From Saprospiraceae bacterium (lineage in GTDB: Bacteria; Bacteroidota; Bacteroidia; Chitinophagales; Saprospiraceae), in NCBI GenBank assembly GCA_016787285.1, contig JAEUUV010000175.1:1-40922 (forward strand): a stretch of DNA of 40,922 nt, given 5' to 3'. This document shows, in pieces, positions 1-9,483 of the stretch (the first letter of the stretch is position 1; each line of letters begins with the position of its first letter). The position numbers and the translations under genes were made by a program. Under the pieces are notes generated by a model that had not been told where the DNA came from, did no database searches, and saw only the letters and a program-made list of their open reading frames with translations.

Positions 1-1860
1 AAAGACGCCGCCGGCTACATTGACATGGCGGGTGAACTGCTCAGCAAAGGCACCAAAACGCGTACAAAAGCCCAGTTGGATGAACAGGTGGATTTCATCG
101 GCGCCTTCCTCTCCTCCGACGGCAACGGTGTGTCGGGCGCCTGCCTGAGCAAACACAGCGACAAACTGCTCGACCTGATGTCCGATGTGCTCCTCAACCC
201 GGCTTTCCCTGCCGAAGAACTCAACAAAGCCAAGGTTCGCGCCGAAAGCGGGCTTGCCTCTGAAAAAGACGAAGCCGATGCCATTGCCGGCAAAGTGGGC
301 AATGTGCTCCGCTACGGCAAAGACCACCCCTACGGCGAAAACATGACCGAGGAAACACTTGCCAAAATCACCCTCGATCAGATCAAAAACTACTACGCCA
401 CGTATTTCAAACCCAACATTTCCTACCTCGTGGTGGTGGGCGATATCAGCAAGGCCGACGCCGTGGCAAAAGCCGAAAAGTACTTCGGCAAATGGGCCAA
501 AGGCGATGTCCCGAAGCATACATATCCCACGCCGAAGCAGCCTGAAAAAACCCAGGTAGACTTTGTGAACAAAACCGGCGCCGTGCAATCCGTCATCAAC
601 ATCACCTACCCGGTCGAACTGCACAACAGTCACCCCGATGTCATCCCGTCCCGTTTGATGAACGCCATCCTCGGCGGTAGTGGCACCAACACCCGCCTGA
701 ACGCCAACCTGCGCGAAACCCACGCCTACACCTACGGCTCCTACTCTTCCATTGCTCCCGACCGCCTCATCGGCAGTTTCAACGCCTCGGCCAGTGTGCG
801 CAATGCCGTGACCGACAGCGCGATCATTGAGTTTATGAAAGAACTCAACCGCCTGCGCACGGAGAAAGTACCGGAAAAAGAACTTCAATTGGTGAAAAAC
901 GTGATGACCGGCCAATTCTCCCAAAGCCTGGAGCAGCCGGGTACCATCGCGCAGTTTGCCCTCAATACCGCGCGCTACAAATTGCCCGCCGACTACTACG
1001 AAAATTACCTGTCCAACCTGCAAAAAGCCACTGCCGACGACGTCATGGCCATGGCCAACAAATACCTCCGCCCCGACCGCGCCCACATCCTCGTGGTGGG
1101 CAGCAAGGGTGATGTGGCCGACCGCCTCAAGCAGTTTGCCGCCGACGGCAAGGTGAATTTCTACGATATTTACGGCAACCCTATTGAGGACAACAAGACC
1201 GCCATGCCCGCCGGTATGACCGCTGAAAAAGTAGTTCAGGACTATGTAAACGCCATTGGCGGCACGCAAAAAATAGCGATGCTGAAGGATGTGCAAACAT
1301 CCATGTCGCTCGTCATCCCCGGCCCTCCGTTGGAAATGAGCATCAAACAAAAGGGCGGCAACAAACTTGCCGTTGCCATGACCATGCAGGGCCAGGTGGT
1401 TAACAATCGCGTGTTCGACGGCACCAAGGCCAACGAATCCGGCATGGGCGGCGCCCGGCCCCTGGAAGGAGAAGACCTCGAAGATGTGAAAGAGCAAGCC
1501 CGTTTCTGCAAGGAAGCCTCCTACACGACAGGTGGATACAAACTGATGCTGAAAGGCATCGAGCCGGTAAACGGCAAAAACGCGTACATCGTGGAAGTCG
1601 AACGTGCCGATGGCAAAAAAACCACTGAGTTCTACGACATGGCTACCAGCCTGAAAATTCGCGAGGTGTCGTCATCGGTAGGCCCCGACGGCTCCAGTGC
1701 CACCGTCACCACCGACATGGGCGACTACAAAGAAGCCGGCGGCGTACTTTTTCCGTACAGCATGACGATCAGCGGCGTGTTTCCGGTGCCCATGAAAGGC
1801 ACGGTGACCGACATCAAGGTCAATGCCGGTATCGCCGATTCGGTTTTTGAGGTGAAATAG
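1..1860 (+). CDS. M16 (pitrilysin-like) peptidase homologue, zinc motif lost, C-terminal LolA-like domain; 5' partial
   Basis: The frame is open from base 1, so the start lies upstream; 619 codons are visible. Residues about 1-150 match the M16 N-terminal domain (ELLSKGT, LLNPAFP, DHPYGENMT, VVVGDIS) and about 190-375 the second M16 half. Aligning YIDMAGELLSKGT with the family block HFLEHMLFKGT puts D, G and E where the zinc ligands H, E and H should be, so this copy should not bind zinc. Such inactive subunits usually pair with a catalytic M16 partner, which may be the upstream gene (not seen). The last 210 residues are an added beta-rich domain resembling outer-membrane lipoprotein-sorting (LolA-like) folds; this is a weaker call. 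Probably periplasmic, but the signal peptide is outside the window. Confidence 0.85.
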   Translation, partial: KDAAGYIDMAGELLSKGTKTRTKAQLDEQVDFIGAFLSSDGNGVSGACLSKHSDKLLDLMSDVLLNPAFPAEELNKAKVRAESGLASEKDEADAIAGKVGNVLRYGKDHPYGENMTEETLAKITLDQIKNYYATYFKPNISYLVVVGDISKADAVAKAEKYFGKWAKGDVPKHTYPTPKQPEKTQVDFVNKTGAVQSVINITYPVELHNSHPDVIPSRLMNAILGGSGTNTRLNANLRETHAYTYGSYSSIAPDRLIGSFNASASVRNAVTDSAIIEFMKELNRLRTEKVPEKELQLVKNVMTGQFSQSLEQPGTIAQFALNTARYKLPADYYENYLSNLQKATADDVMAMANKYLRPDRAHILVVGSKGDVADRLKQFAADGKVNFYDIYGNPIEDNKTAMPAGMTAEKVVQDYVNAIGGTQKIAMLKDVQTSMSLVIPGPPLEMSIKQKGGNKLAVAMTMQGQVVNNRVFDGTKANESGMGGARPLEGEDLEDVKEQARFCKEASYTTGGYKLMLKGIEPVNGKNAYIVEVERADGKKTTEFYDMATSLKIREVSSSVGPDGSSATVTTDMGDYKEAGGVLFPYSMTISGVFPVPMKGTVTDIKVNAGIADSVFEVK

Positions 1861-1880
1861 GTTTGGGGTTTCGAGGTTTC

Positions 1881-1933
1881 TGGTTTGAGGGTTTCTGGTT
1901 GTAACAACCTTCAAACCAGAAACCCTCAAACCA
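1881..1933. repeat. 20-bp perfect hairpin after the M16-like gene
   Basis: Arms 1881-1900 and 1914-1933 are perfect reverse complements around a 13-nt loop. The left arm is built from repeats of the word GGTTTCTGG/GGTTTGAGG, and looser copies continue outward on both sides. There is no T run directly after it, so it is not a classical intrinsic terminator, although it could stall transcription or protect the mRNA 3' end. It is one of several unrelated long intergenic palindromes in this window. Confidence 0.7.
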
Positions 1934-1962
1934 AAAACCTTCCAACCCTTTTGGTTACTTTT

Positions 1963-2002
1963 GCGCGCTGCTCAGACAAACCGGGCAGCGCGCATTTTTT
2001 TT
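1963..2002 (+). terminator. Rho-independent terminator before yajC
   Basis: A 9-bp GC stem (GCGCGCTGC at 1963-1971, GCAGCGCGC at 1985-1993) with a 13-nt loop is followed by A and eight T (1995-2002). It would end transcripts coming from the M16-like gene. A TACTTTTG box (1956-1963) matching the -7 consensus overlaps its left edge and may be fortuitous. Confidence 0.75.
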
Positions 2003-2053
2003 CACAACACCGGCGAGGCCCCCCGGCACTCGCAAATCGTACATCCAAAAACG

Positions 2054-2061
2054 TAATTTCG
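2054..2061 (+). promoter_or_regulatory. -7 promoter box of yajC
   Basis: TAATTTCG matches the Bacteroidota -7 consensus TAnnTTTG at 7 of 8 positions and lies exactly 4 nt before the yajC ATG. That spacing would put the transcription start at or next to the start codon, giving a leaderless or nearly leaderless mRNA. Confidence 0.5.
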
Positions 2062-2065
2062 ACAC

Positions 2066-2368
2066 ATGTTGCAACTACTTCTTTTTCAGGCAGCCCCCCA
2101 GGGCGGCGGCAGTTCCCTGATGGGCCTGTTGTTTCCCCTGCTTATTTTGGTGGTGTTTTACTTTTTCCTCATCCGCCCGCAAGTGAAGCGGCAGAAGGAA
2201 CAACAAAAATTCGTTGACAGCCTGCGCGACGGCATGGAAGTGGTCACCACGGCGGGTATCATCGGCAAGGTCGTCAAGATTGACGGCAATGTGGTGCGCC
2301 TGCTGATTGACGAAAAAACCTACCTCCGCGTGCTCAAACAGACAATTTCGGGCGAATTCAAAGCCTGA
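2066..2368 (+). CDS. yajC: YajC, accessory subunit of the Sec translocon
   Basis: A 100-aa protein with the family layout: a short N-terminus, one membrane segment at about residues 18-37, then the conserved FLIRPQVKRQKE stretch and a cytosolic domain with MEVVTTAGIIGKV. YajC binds SecDF-YidC and helps protein export at the inner membrane. Length is normal for the family. The gene stands alone; secDF is not in the window. The ATG at 2066 is favoured because it follows the -7 box by 4 nt and gives the expected N-terminus. Confidence 0.95.
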   Translation: MLQLLLFQAAPQGGGSSLMGLLFPLLILVVFYFFLIRPQVKRQKEQQKFVDSLRDGMEVVTTAGIIGKVVKIDGNVVRLLIDEKTYLRVLKQTISGEFKA

Positions 2369-2474
2369 GTGGATTGTCGCGTTTCCGACAGGGCAACCGG
2401 ATTTACCGGGTTTTTCAAAACCGGGACTGACTTCTGGTTGTCCTGTCTTTTTTTAGAACTATCCTGTCCATCCT

Positions 2475-3323
2475 ATGCGCCGGTCGCTCCTCTCCACGCT
2501 TTTTGTATGCGCAGCTTTTGCGCTTTCGGCACAAAGTCCCTGGGCACGCAGCAAAGCGGGTTTCTATGCCCAGTTGGCGTACCACACCATTCCGACTTAT
2601 ACCACGTTGTTTGGCCCGGATGGCGACGACATCAACATGATCCGGGAGGTATCGGAAAGTACCGTGCAATTTTACGGTGAATACGGCATCACCGACCGCA
2701 CCACGGTGGTCGCCTCTCTGCCCTACCGCTTCAACAGCCGCGGCGCCCGCAACCCGGAGTCGCCGTACTTTTTTGCCCGGGAAGACACCGGCTCCATTTC
2801 CGGCCTTGGCAACGTCAGCCTGGCGGTTCGCCACCAGATTTTGACCGGAAAACTGGCGCTTGCCGGAACCCTCCGGGTAGACCTGCCCGCCGGTGAGGGT
2901 AAGCCCCTTTCCGGACTGCGCACCGGGTTCGATGCGCTCACCATCCAGCCCACCCTCAGTGTGGGCATGGGTTATGGCAAGGCGTACTGGTTTGCCTACG
3001 GCGGCTATGCCCTGCGCACCAATGACTACAGCCACTTTGTGAACGGCGGCGTGGAGGCCGGCGTGGCGCTGGGGCCGGTGTGGCTCAGCGTGTTTTCCGA
3101 TTTAAATCTCTCCGTCGAAAACGGTGACCGCCCCGTTACCGGCCTGGACGGGCTGACCAGTTTGTTCGACAACAACCAGGGCTGGCTCTCTTTGGGCGTC
3201 AAAGGCAGTTGGCAAATTACCCGTTTCGTCGGCATTACCGTAACCGGAGCAGGAGCGGCGTGGGGGCAGTATGTCCCCAAAAGTCCCGGCATGAGCGCGG
3301 CCGTGTTTTTCAAGTGGGACTGA
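2475..3323 (+). CDS. Outer-membrane beta-barrel protein, transporter-like, unknown substrate
   Basis: 282 aa. A signal peptide is clear (MRRSLLSTLF then a hydrophobic stretch ending ALSAQ, about residues 1-20). The rest alternates short amphipathic strands with glycine-rich turns and ends in a strand closing with aromatic residues (VFFKWD), as expected for an outer-membrane barrel. It resembles the 'phenol degradation meta'/transporter-like barrel group found near many unrelated Bacteroidota genes, so its cargo cannot be told. The gene starts 106 nt after yajC, and its last 14 nt overlap the end of the convergent methyltransferase gene. Confidence 0.75.
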   Translation: MRRSLLSTLFVCAAFALSAQSPWARSKAGFYAQLAYHTIPTYTTLFGPDGDDINMIREVSESTVQFYGEYGITDRTTVVASLPYRFNSRGARNPESPYFFAREDTGSISGLGNVSLAVRHQILTGKLALAGTLRVDLPAGEGKPLSGLRTGFDALTIQPTLSVGMGYGKAYWFAYGGYALRTNDYSHFVNGGVEAGVALGPVWLSVFSDLNLSVENGDRPVTGLDGLTSLFDNNQGWLSLGVKGSWQITRFVGITVTGAGAAWGQYVPKSPGMSAAVFFKWD

Positions 3324-3987
3324 GGGCGGCACGTGCCGCCACGATCCAGTTGCCGCCGGTGTTGATTTTCCAGGCGTCGGGAAACACCGTTTTGAACCGG
3401 TTTTCAAAAAAACGTTCCGTCGCAACCCGTGTGCGTAGGTTATTGTACAGGCGGTTGTACATGATGAGGCCGCCCGGGCGGAGCAAGGCTTTGCAGGCCG
3501 TCAGAAACTCGATTTCTTCAAAGGCCTCCGGCGTGTGGTCGTCTTCGAAAATATCCACTACGATCAGGCCGAACTGCTCTTCGGTAATTTCCACAAACAT
3601 GCCTGCATCGGCGGTGACAATTTGCACCGGGCTGCTGAGGCGAGTTAGTGTGTAGCGCGTTGCGAGATCGGCCACCGCTTCGTCCAGTTCGACGGCCGTG
3701 TAGTGGTAACGGCGCTCGAACACTTTTTCCAGAATAAACGGCACGCTGCCTAATCCGAGGCCCAGCACCAGCACGTCTTCGATGGGTTCTTCGTCGAGGT
3801 CAATGGTTCCGAATGCAATGGTGAAATTGTGGTACAGGTCGTCCCAGGAATAAATGGCGTTACCGCTCAGGAGTTGCAACCGCCCGCGATCCACCGCTAC
3901 CGCCAACTCGGGGTTGTACGTAGATGAAGCCCGCTCCAGCGTAATCGGAACAAGGTGCGAAAGCCATTTTTTCCAGAAGGGCACCAT
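3310..3987 (-). CDS. Spermidine-synthase-like SAM-dependent methyltransferase-fold protein
   Basis: 225 aa from the ATG at 3987. An in-frame TTG four codons upstream would add MAAA but is less likely. The Rossmann core is visible: VLVLGLGLGSVPFILEK (motif I, about residues 70-86), VELDE (acidic end of beta2), TADAG, and the VVDIFEDDHTPEAF block typical of spermidine-synthase-like proteins. It is shorter than true SpeE and lacks its full N-terminal domain, so polyamine synthesis is not assured; many bacteria carry such orphan homologues. It converges with the barrel gene with a 14-nt overlap. A TAAATTGG element just upstream of the ATG resembles the -7 box. Confidence 0.75.
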   Translation of the reverse strand: MVPFWKKWLSHLVPITLERASSTYNPELAVAVDRGRLQLLSGNAIYSWDDLYHNFTIAFGTIDLDEEPIEDVLVLGLGLGSVPFILEKVFERRYHYTAVELDEAVADLATRYTLTRLSSPVQIVTADAGMFVEITEEQFGLIVVDIFEDDHTPEAFEEIEFLTACKALLRPGGLIMYNRLYNNLRTRVATERFFENRFKTVFPDAWKINTGGNWIVAARAALSPT

Positions 3988-4029
3988 AGCAGCCGCCAAT
4001 TTAGGCCGACTTTTGCATTTTGACTTATA

Positions 4030-7000
4030 TCAATGGCATCCTCCGCTAATCGTCACATTGAATACACACTTTGCGCTCTGCCCGGCATTGCCGCTCGCCG
4101 TCAGGGTGATGGCTACCGTGCCGGGATTGACGATCGTACCGGGCGCCGGGCTTTGCACCACGGGAATGTTTGAGTCACAATCGCCCGAAGTTTGTGCCAG
4201 TCCCGTGTAGTCGCCCAACGCAGCCCGACAACTGGAATTGGCCGTCAGCGGAGGCAGCCCCCCCGGGCAGGTGATGCTGCACGGCTGTGTATCTCCAAGA
4301 ACGGAAATCAACCCGTTGCCAAAGTTCAATCCGAACGGGTCGTAATCGCCGTTCACCACCTCAAAACGGGTGGGTGTTTGCACAAAAGCCACCGGTGTGT
4401 TACTTCCCGGCGGCCCCACGAGCGTGAACGTAAGCGAAAACAAAACCGCGCCGTCGGGCAGGGCTTGGCTCCCGGAAATTGGATCCGAAAGCCAGCAAAC
4501 CGACAGGTAGCCGGAGTTACTCTGACCCGTGTATATCGCGCCGGCATTTAGCCCGGGAAGCGTCGGGTTCAAATTTATCAGCCCATCGAACTGTGCCACC
4601 GCCGGGTCCCATTGCAGGGAAAACTGCAGTCCCGATACATCGGCAAAGTTCTGCACGGTCACATCAATCGTCACCTGCTGCACGGGCAGGCCGATTGCGC
4701 TGGAAGCCAGAGTGGTCAAAAATGCCGGCCCGTGCGCATCGCCGACACAGTTTGTCGCATCGCCGGTTTTGATGGCCACGAAGTCCCGCACTTCGTCGGT
4801 TTGCAGGTCGGTTACCTGCGCTGTTTCCGGGAAAACTTCCTGAAACAGGTTGTTCGGGTTGGGGAACACATAATCCGCCGGGATAAACCGCCACGACGAG
4901 GCATTGGGCAGGTTTGCATAAATCCCGAGGATCAGTTTGCGCAGTTCCACGGCGTCGAATGTGGTGATCGAACGGCTTCCGTTGGCATCGGCGGCGACCA
5001 TCGCGTATGGACTTGGTAGCGGCATGATGCCCAGGAAATGTTTGTAAATAAACAAAATATCCCGCACGCTGACGCACTCCGTCGGGTCGGCGATTTTGGA
5101 GGGCGTCACGGTCAGGTTGCTGCCTGCCGACAGGTTGTCGAACAGGTATTCGCCCGGAGTACCGGTCAGGTCGGTACCGTTGGCGTCGCCGCTCAGTTCC
5201 ACCGACACGCCGGGCACGGGTGTGCCGCCGGGGCGGGCGATGGTTCCGGAAACGGAATAGTCGCCGTTCCCGCTGATATGCACCACGCCCGCCTGTGTAA
5301 CCACCGGCACCGCCTGCAAGGCGGCATTGTACGCCACAATCGGCGTCGGCATGGCAGTAAATTCCACCGGCGAGGAGCTGCCCGCCGCTCCTACGGCAAT
5401 AAAATTCAACGTGAACAACTTCGCCCCATCGGGCAGGGTAAACGGGTCAACACCCTGCCGGAAGTACAGGTGGGCGAATTTGCCGGCAGCGGCGATGCCG
5501 AGGTTAAAATTGCTCGCACTCATGCCCGGCAGTGCCGGTGTCACCGACTGGAACTGTAGCACCGCCGGGTTCCAACTCATGGAAAACTGGTATCCGGCCA
5601 TGTCGGTGAAATCCTCCACCACAATGTCCACCGACACAGGGGTTCCACTCGGCACTGTTTGCACATTCGGCGACACTGAAATCGTGATCGGATTTGCTCC
5701 GGAGGCCACGATGTTCAGGGTTCCGCTCGTGGTTTGCGCGGGCACGATTACACCTGCCTCATCGGCAATCTCCAGCGGGACAGGCGTGTTTGGAAAACCA
5801 AGCGGGGTAGACGAGCCGTTTGGCCCCAGCGGTGTAAAACAGACATCAAACAAAACAGCCCCGTTGGGCAACGAGACCCCGTTGAGGGTCAGATCGTACC
5901 AGCCAAAACCAAGCAGGCCGTTGCCGCTCTGGGCAGTGAAAAAATTGGAACCGTTCAGTCCCACAAGCGCTGGATGGAAGTTTTGCACCTGCTGAAATCC
6001 GAACACGACAGGGTCCCAGCCGAGCGAAAACTGCGCAGACACGATGTCCGTAAAGTTTGAGGTACAAACCGGCACACACACCACTGCGCCGTTCACGCTG
6101 GTGGCATTTCCCGAAAACAACTGGATGCCTGCGGGCGGCGGCGGTTGCGACGAAATCGAGATCAGCCCGTTGCCGGTGTTCAGGTCGAAGGGATCGCAGT
6201 TGCCGTTCACCACCTCGAACTTTGTCGGCGTTTGCACAAACGCGACCGGCGTGCTGCTGCCGTTTGCCCCCACGAGTGTGAAGGTGAGCGAAAACAGCAC
6301 CGAACCGTTGAGCAGGGTTTGCGGGCCGGCATCGGCCAAATTCGCCCACCAGCACAACGACAGTTTGCCGGAAGCGGCTTGACTGGTGTTAAACGAGTTG
6401 TCATCCAGCCCGGCCACGTTCAGGTTGCTCAGCCCGGCAAACTGCGCCACAGAGGGGTCCCACTGCAAGGAGAACTGTAATCCGGAAACGCCGGTAAAAC
6501 CCTGCACTGTCACGTCAATGGTTACCTGCTGGCCCTGTGCGCCGCTCGCACTGGAGGCCAGCGTGGTCAAAAACGCCGGGCCGTGTGTATCGCCCACACA
6601 GTCCGTCACATCGCCGGTTTTGAGGGCTACAAAATCCCGCACTTCATCGGCTTGCAGGTTGGTTACCTGCGCTGTTTCCGGGAAAACTTCCTGAAACGGG
6701 TTGTTCGGATTGGGGAACACATAATCCGCCGGAATGAACCGCCAGGACGTGTTGTTAGGCAGTTCGGAGTAAATTCCCAGGATCAGTTTGCGCAGTTCCA
6801 CCGCGTCGAACGTGGTAATGGAGCGGCTCTTGTTCGCATCTGCAGCGGCCATCGCGTAAGGGTTGGGCAGCGGCTCGAGCCCGAGGATATGTTTGTAAAT
6901 AAACAGAATGTCGCGCACGCTGACGCACTCCAGCGGGTCGGCGGTTTTGGTGGGCGTGATCGTCAGGTCGCTGCCGGCGGCAAGGTTGGCAAAGCCGTAG

Positions 7001-9462
7001 TCACCCGCCGTGCCCGTCAGGTCACTCCCCGCCGCATCACCGGTCATGGCGACCAGCGCATCGGGCACGTGTGTGCCGTTCACACGATTGACATTTCCGG
7101 AAACCGTAAAGCCCGCTTGCGCAGCAATGTGTACGACTCCTGAAACCATAGTCATCGGTACCGCTTGCAGGTTGCTCTTGTAGGCGGCCTTGGGCGTCGG
7201 CATACTGGTGAAACTAACATGGGACGACGTACCCGCCGCACCCACCGCAAGGAAGTGCAGCGAGAACAACGCCGAGCCGTCGGGCAAAGTCAATGCGTTC
7301 GGGTTTGAAACGAAAAACAGGTGGCTGAGCACCCCGCCCGCGCTGTTGCCGGTGTTGAAATTGCCGCCCGCAGACATGTCGGGCTGCCCCGGCGTCACGG
7401 ATTGAAACTGCAATACCGCCGGATCCCAACTCATCGAAAACTGGTAGCCGGCCATGTCCGTGAAGTCCGAAACCCGGATGTCTACCGTCACGGTTTGCCC
7501 GCTTGCCACAGTTTGCGGCGTGGGCGACACGGAAAATGTGATCGGAGGATTCGCACTGAAATCGGTGATGTTCAGCGTCCCTCGAACGGTGTGTACATTT
7601 AGGGCATCTCCGTTGGAGTCCGTAAACGCTACAGGAACCGGGGCGTCGGGGAACTGTATCTGTGTAGAGGAACCCGGCGGGCCGACCGGCGCGAGACAAA
7701 CCTCAAACAGCACGGTACTGTTTGGTATTGCCACCCCGTTGAGAGTCTGGTCAATCCACGAAAAGGTCAGCACGCCGCTCCCACTTTGTGCCGTATTGAA
7801 ATTGGTATTGCCCAGCCCCAATGCCGGAAGGAGGTTTTGCACCTGCATAAAACTAAACACGGCGGGACTCCAGGCCATTGTAAATTGGGCCGAGCCTACG
7901 TCCGTTGTAAAATTGTTCATCGTAATCGGGACGCATATCGGCGCACCGTTTACGCTCGTGCCGTTGCCGGACAAGAGTTGGTTTTCCGGCGGAGGCGGAG
8001 GTTGGGAAGTGACGGTAATCAGCCCGTTGTTGAAGTTCAATCCAAACGGCTCGCAGTTTCCGTTTACCACCTCGAACTTTGTCGGCGTTTGCACAAAAGC
8101 AAGCGGCGTGCTGCTGCCGTTTGCCCCCACGAGCGTGAAGGTGAGTGAAAACAGCACCGAGCCGTTGAGCAGGGTTTGCGGGCCGGCATCGGCCAAATTC
8201 GACCACCAGCACAACGACAGTTTACCGGAAGCGGCCTGACTGGTGTTAAACGAGTTGTCATCCAGCCCGGCCACGTTCAGGTTGCTCAACCCGGTGAACT
8301 GCGCCACCGAGGGGTCCCATTGCAGGGAAAATTGCAGGCCTGATACATCGGAAAATCCCTGCACCGTCACGTCAATCGTCACCTGTTGCCCTTGTTGGCC
8401 ACTTGCGCTGGAAGCCAGAGTGGTCAAAAATGCCGGTCCATGTGCATCACCGACACAGTTTGTCGCATCGCCGGTTTTGACGGCCACGAAGTCCCGCACT
8501 TCATCGGTTTGCAGGTCGGTTACTTGCGCTGTTTCCGGGAAAACTTCCTGAAACGGGTTGTTCGGATTGGGGAACACATAGTCCGCCGGAATGAACCGCC
8601 AGGACGGGGTATTGGGCAGGTTCGCGTAAATTCCCAGGATCAGTTTGCGCAGTTCCGTCGCATCGAAGGAGGTGATCGAGCGGCTCCGATTGGCGTCGGC
8701 GGCGGCCATCGCGTAGGGGTTGGGCAGTGCTTCGAGACCGAGTATGTGTTTGTAAATAAATAGAATGTCGCGCACGCTCACGCACTCCGCCGGGTCGGTG
8801 TTTTTGGAGGGCGTGATCGTCAGGTTGCTGCCGGCAGCGAGGTTGGCGAATCCGTAGTCGCCCGCCGGTCCCGTCAGGTCGTTCCCCGCAGCGGCGCCGG
8901 TCAAGGCGACCAGCGCATCGGGCACGGGCGTGCCGCCGGGGCGGGTCACAGTGCCGGACACCGAATAGCCGCCCTGAGCGGAGATGTGTACCACGCCGCC
9001 GACCGGTGTCACGGCTACCGGCTGCAAATTGCCGTTGTACGCCACAATCGGCGTCGGTACAGCAGTGAATTCCACCGGAGAGGAGGTACCGGCCGCACCC
9101 ACGGCGATAAAATTCAGCGTGAACAGCGTTGAGCCGTCGGGCGGACTGAGCGTGCCGGGGTTCTGGGCGTAAAACAGGTGGGCGAGCGTGCCCGCTGCGG
9201 CGTTGACGCCGAAATTGCCGTTCGCCGTCATGCCGGACTGACCGGGCGTGACAGATTGGAACTGTAGCACCGCCGGATTCCAACTCATCGAAAACTGGTA
9301 GCCCGCGATATTGGAAAAATCGGACACCTGCACCTCGACCGATACTGCCGAGCCGCTCGAAACGGTTTGCGGCGTGGGGGAAATGGAAAATGTGAGCGCC
9401 TGAACGGCCCCGGTATGCAGCAATCCTATCAAAATCAGAGCAAAAAAGCGCATGATAGACAT
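4030..9462 (-). CDS. Giant exported scaffold with cohesin-like and dockerin-like modules
   Basis: 1810 aa with a signal peptide (MRFFALILIGLLHTGAVQA; the ATG at 9453 is an equally good start). Three long units repeat. Each starts with a cohesin-like beta-sandwich (AGYQFSMSWNPAVLQFQSV), then a small carboxypeptidase-regulatory-like domain (YSVSGTVTRPGGTPVP), then a dockerin-like segment with two EF-hand-like loops (NTDPAECVSVRD and DANRSRSITSFD) and KHILGL/RKLILGIY helices, then a second cohesin-like domain (SGLQFSLQWDPSVAQF). Units 1 and 2 add a third cohesin after a Pro-rich linker. The C-terminus is a Cys-containing HYR-like module ending SGGCH. No recognised T9SS tail, carbohydrate-binding module or catalytic domain was seen. 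Cohesin and dockerin calls rest on pattern, not alignment. It lies 21 nt downstream of the small dockerin gene, likely the same transcript. Confidence 0.8.
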   Translation of the reverse strand: MSIMRFFALILIGLLHTGAVQALTFSISPTPQTVSSGSAVSVEVQVSDFSNIAGYQFSMSWNPAVLQFQSVTPGQSGMTANGNFGVNAAAGTLAHLFYAQNPGTLSPPDGSTLFTLNFIAVGAAGTSSPVEFTAVPTPIVAYNGNLQPVAVTPVGGVVHISAQGGYSVSGTVTRPGGTPVPDALVALTGAAAGNDLTGPAGDYGFANLAAGSNLTITPSKNTDPAECVSVRDILFIYKHILGLEALPNPYAMAAADANRSRSITSFDATELRKLILGIYANLPNTPSWRFIPADYVFPNPNNPFQEVFPETAQVTDLQTDEVRDFVAVKTGDATNCVGDAHGPAFLTTLASSASGQQGQQVTIDVTVQGFSDVSGLQFSLQWDPSVAQFTGLSNLNVAGLDDNSFNTSQAASGKLSLCWWSNLADAGPQTLLNGSVLFSLTFTLVGANGSSTPLAFVQTPTKFEVVNGNCEPFGLNFNNGLITVTSQPPPPPENQLLSGNGTSVNGAPICVPITMNNFTTDVGSAQFTMAWSPAVFSFMQVQNLLPALGLGNTNFNTAQSGSGVLTFSWIDQTLNGVAIPNSTVLFEVCLAPVGPPGSSTQIQFPDAPVPVAFTDSNGDALNVHTVRGTLNITDFSANPPITFSVSPTPQTVASGQTVTVDIRVSDFTDMAGYQFSMSWDPAVLQFQSVTPGQPDMSAGGNFNTGNSAGGVLSHLFFVSNPNALTLPDGSALFSLHFLAVGAAGTSSHVSFTSMPTPKAAYKSNLQAVPMTMVSGVVHIAAQAGFTVSGNVNRVNGTHVPDALVAMTGDAAGSDLTGTAGDYGFANLAAGSDLTITPTKTADPLECVSVRDILFIYKHILGLEPLPNPYAMAAADANKSRSITTFDAVELRKLILGIYSELPNNTSWRFIPADYVFPNPNNPFQEVFPETAQVTNLQADEVRDFVALKTGDVTDCVGDTHGPAFLTTLASSASGAQGQQVTIDVTVQGFTGVSGLQFSLQWDPSVAQFAGLSNLNVAGLDDNSFNTSQAASGKLSLCWWANLADAGPQTLLNGSVLFSLTFTLVGANGSSTPVAFVQTPTKFEVVNGNCDPFDLNTGNGLISISSQPPPPAGIQLFSGNATSVNGAVVCVPVCTSNFTDIVSAQFSLGWDPVVFGFQQVQNFHPALVGLNGSNFFTAQSGNGLLGFGWYDLTLNGVSLPNGAVLFDVCFTPLGPNGSSTPLGFPNTPVPLEIADEAGVIVPAQTTSGTLNIVASGANPITISVSPNVQTVPSGTPVSVDIVVEDFTDMAGYQFSMSWNPAVLQFQSVTPALPGMSASNFNLGIAAAGKFAHLYFRQGVDPFTLPDGAKLFTLNFIAVGAAGSSSPVEFTAMPTPIVAYNAALQAVPVVTQAGVVHISGNGDYSVSGTIARPGGTPVPGVSVELSGDANGTDLTGTPGEYLFDNLSAGSNLTVTPSKIADPTECVSVRDILFIYKHFLGIMPLPSPYAMVAADANGSRSITTFDAVELRKLILGIYANLPNASSWRFIPADYVFPNPNNLFQEVFPETAQVTDLQTDEVRDFVAIKTGDATNCVGDAHGPAFLTTLASSAIGLPVQQVTIDVTVQNFADVSGLQFSLQWDPAVAQFDGLINLNPTLPGLNAGAIYTGQSNSGYLSVCWLSDPISGSQALPDGAVLFSLTFTLVGPPGSNTPVAFVQTPTRFEVVNGDYDPFGLNFGNGLISVLGDTQPCSITCPGGLPPLTANSSCRAALGDYTGLAQTSGDCDSNIPVVQSPAPGTIVNPGTVAITLTASGNAGQSAKCVFNVTISGGCH
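4270..9398 (-). repeat. Three tandem 1.85-kb coding repeats in the scaffold gene
   Basis: Matching landmarks recur at fixed distance: the block GCTGTTTCCGGGAAAACTTC occurs at 4820, 6671 and 8528 (spacings 1851 and 1857, both multiples of 3). Units are roughly 9398-7542, 7541-5691 and 5690-4270; the last lacks its third cohesin. The dockerin and second-cohesin parts are nearly identical at DNA level, while the first and third cohesins differ more. Confidence 0.85.
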
Positions 9463-9483
9463 GAGATTTGTGGAGAGGAAGGA

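Noticed and set aside
4030-4300. T9SS C-terminal sorting domain on the giant proteins
   Set aside because: The ends lack the usual type A signature and the gliding-associated type B pattern; they are HYR-like modules instead.
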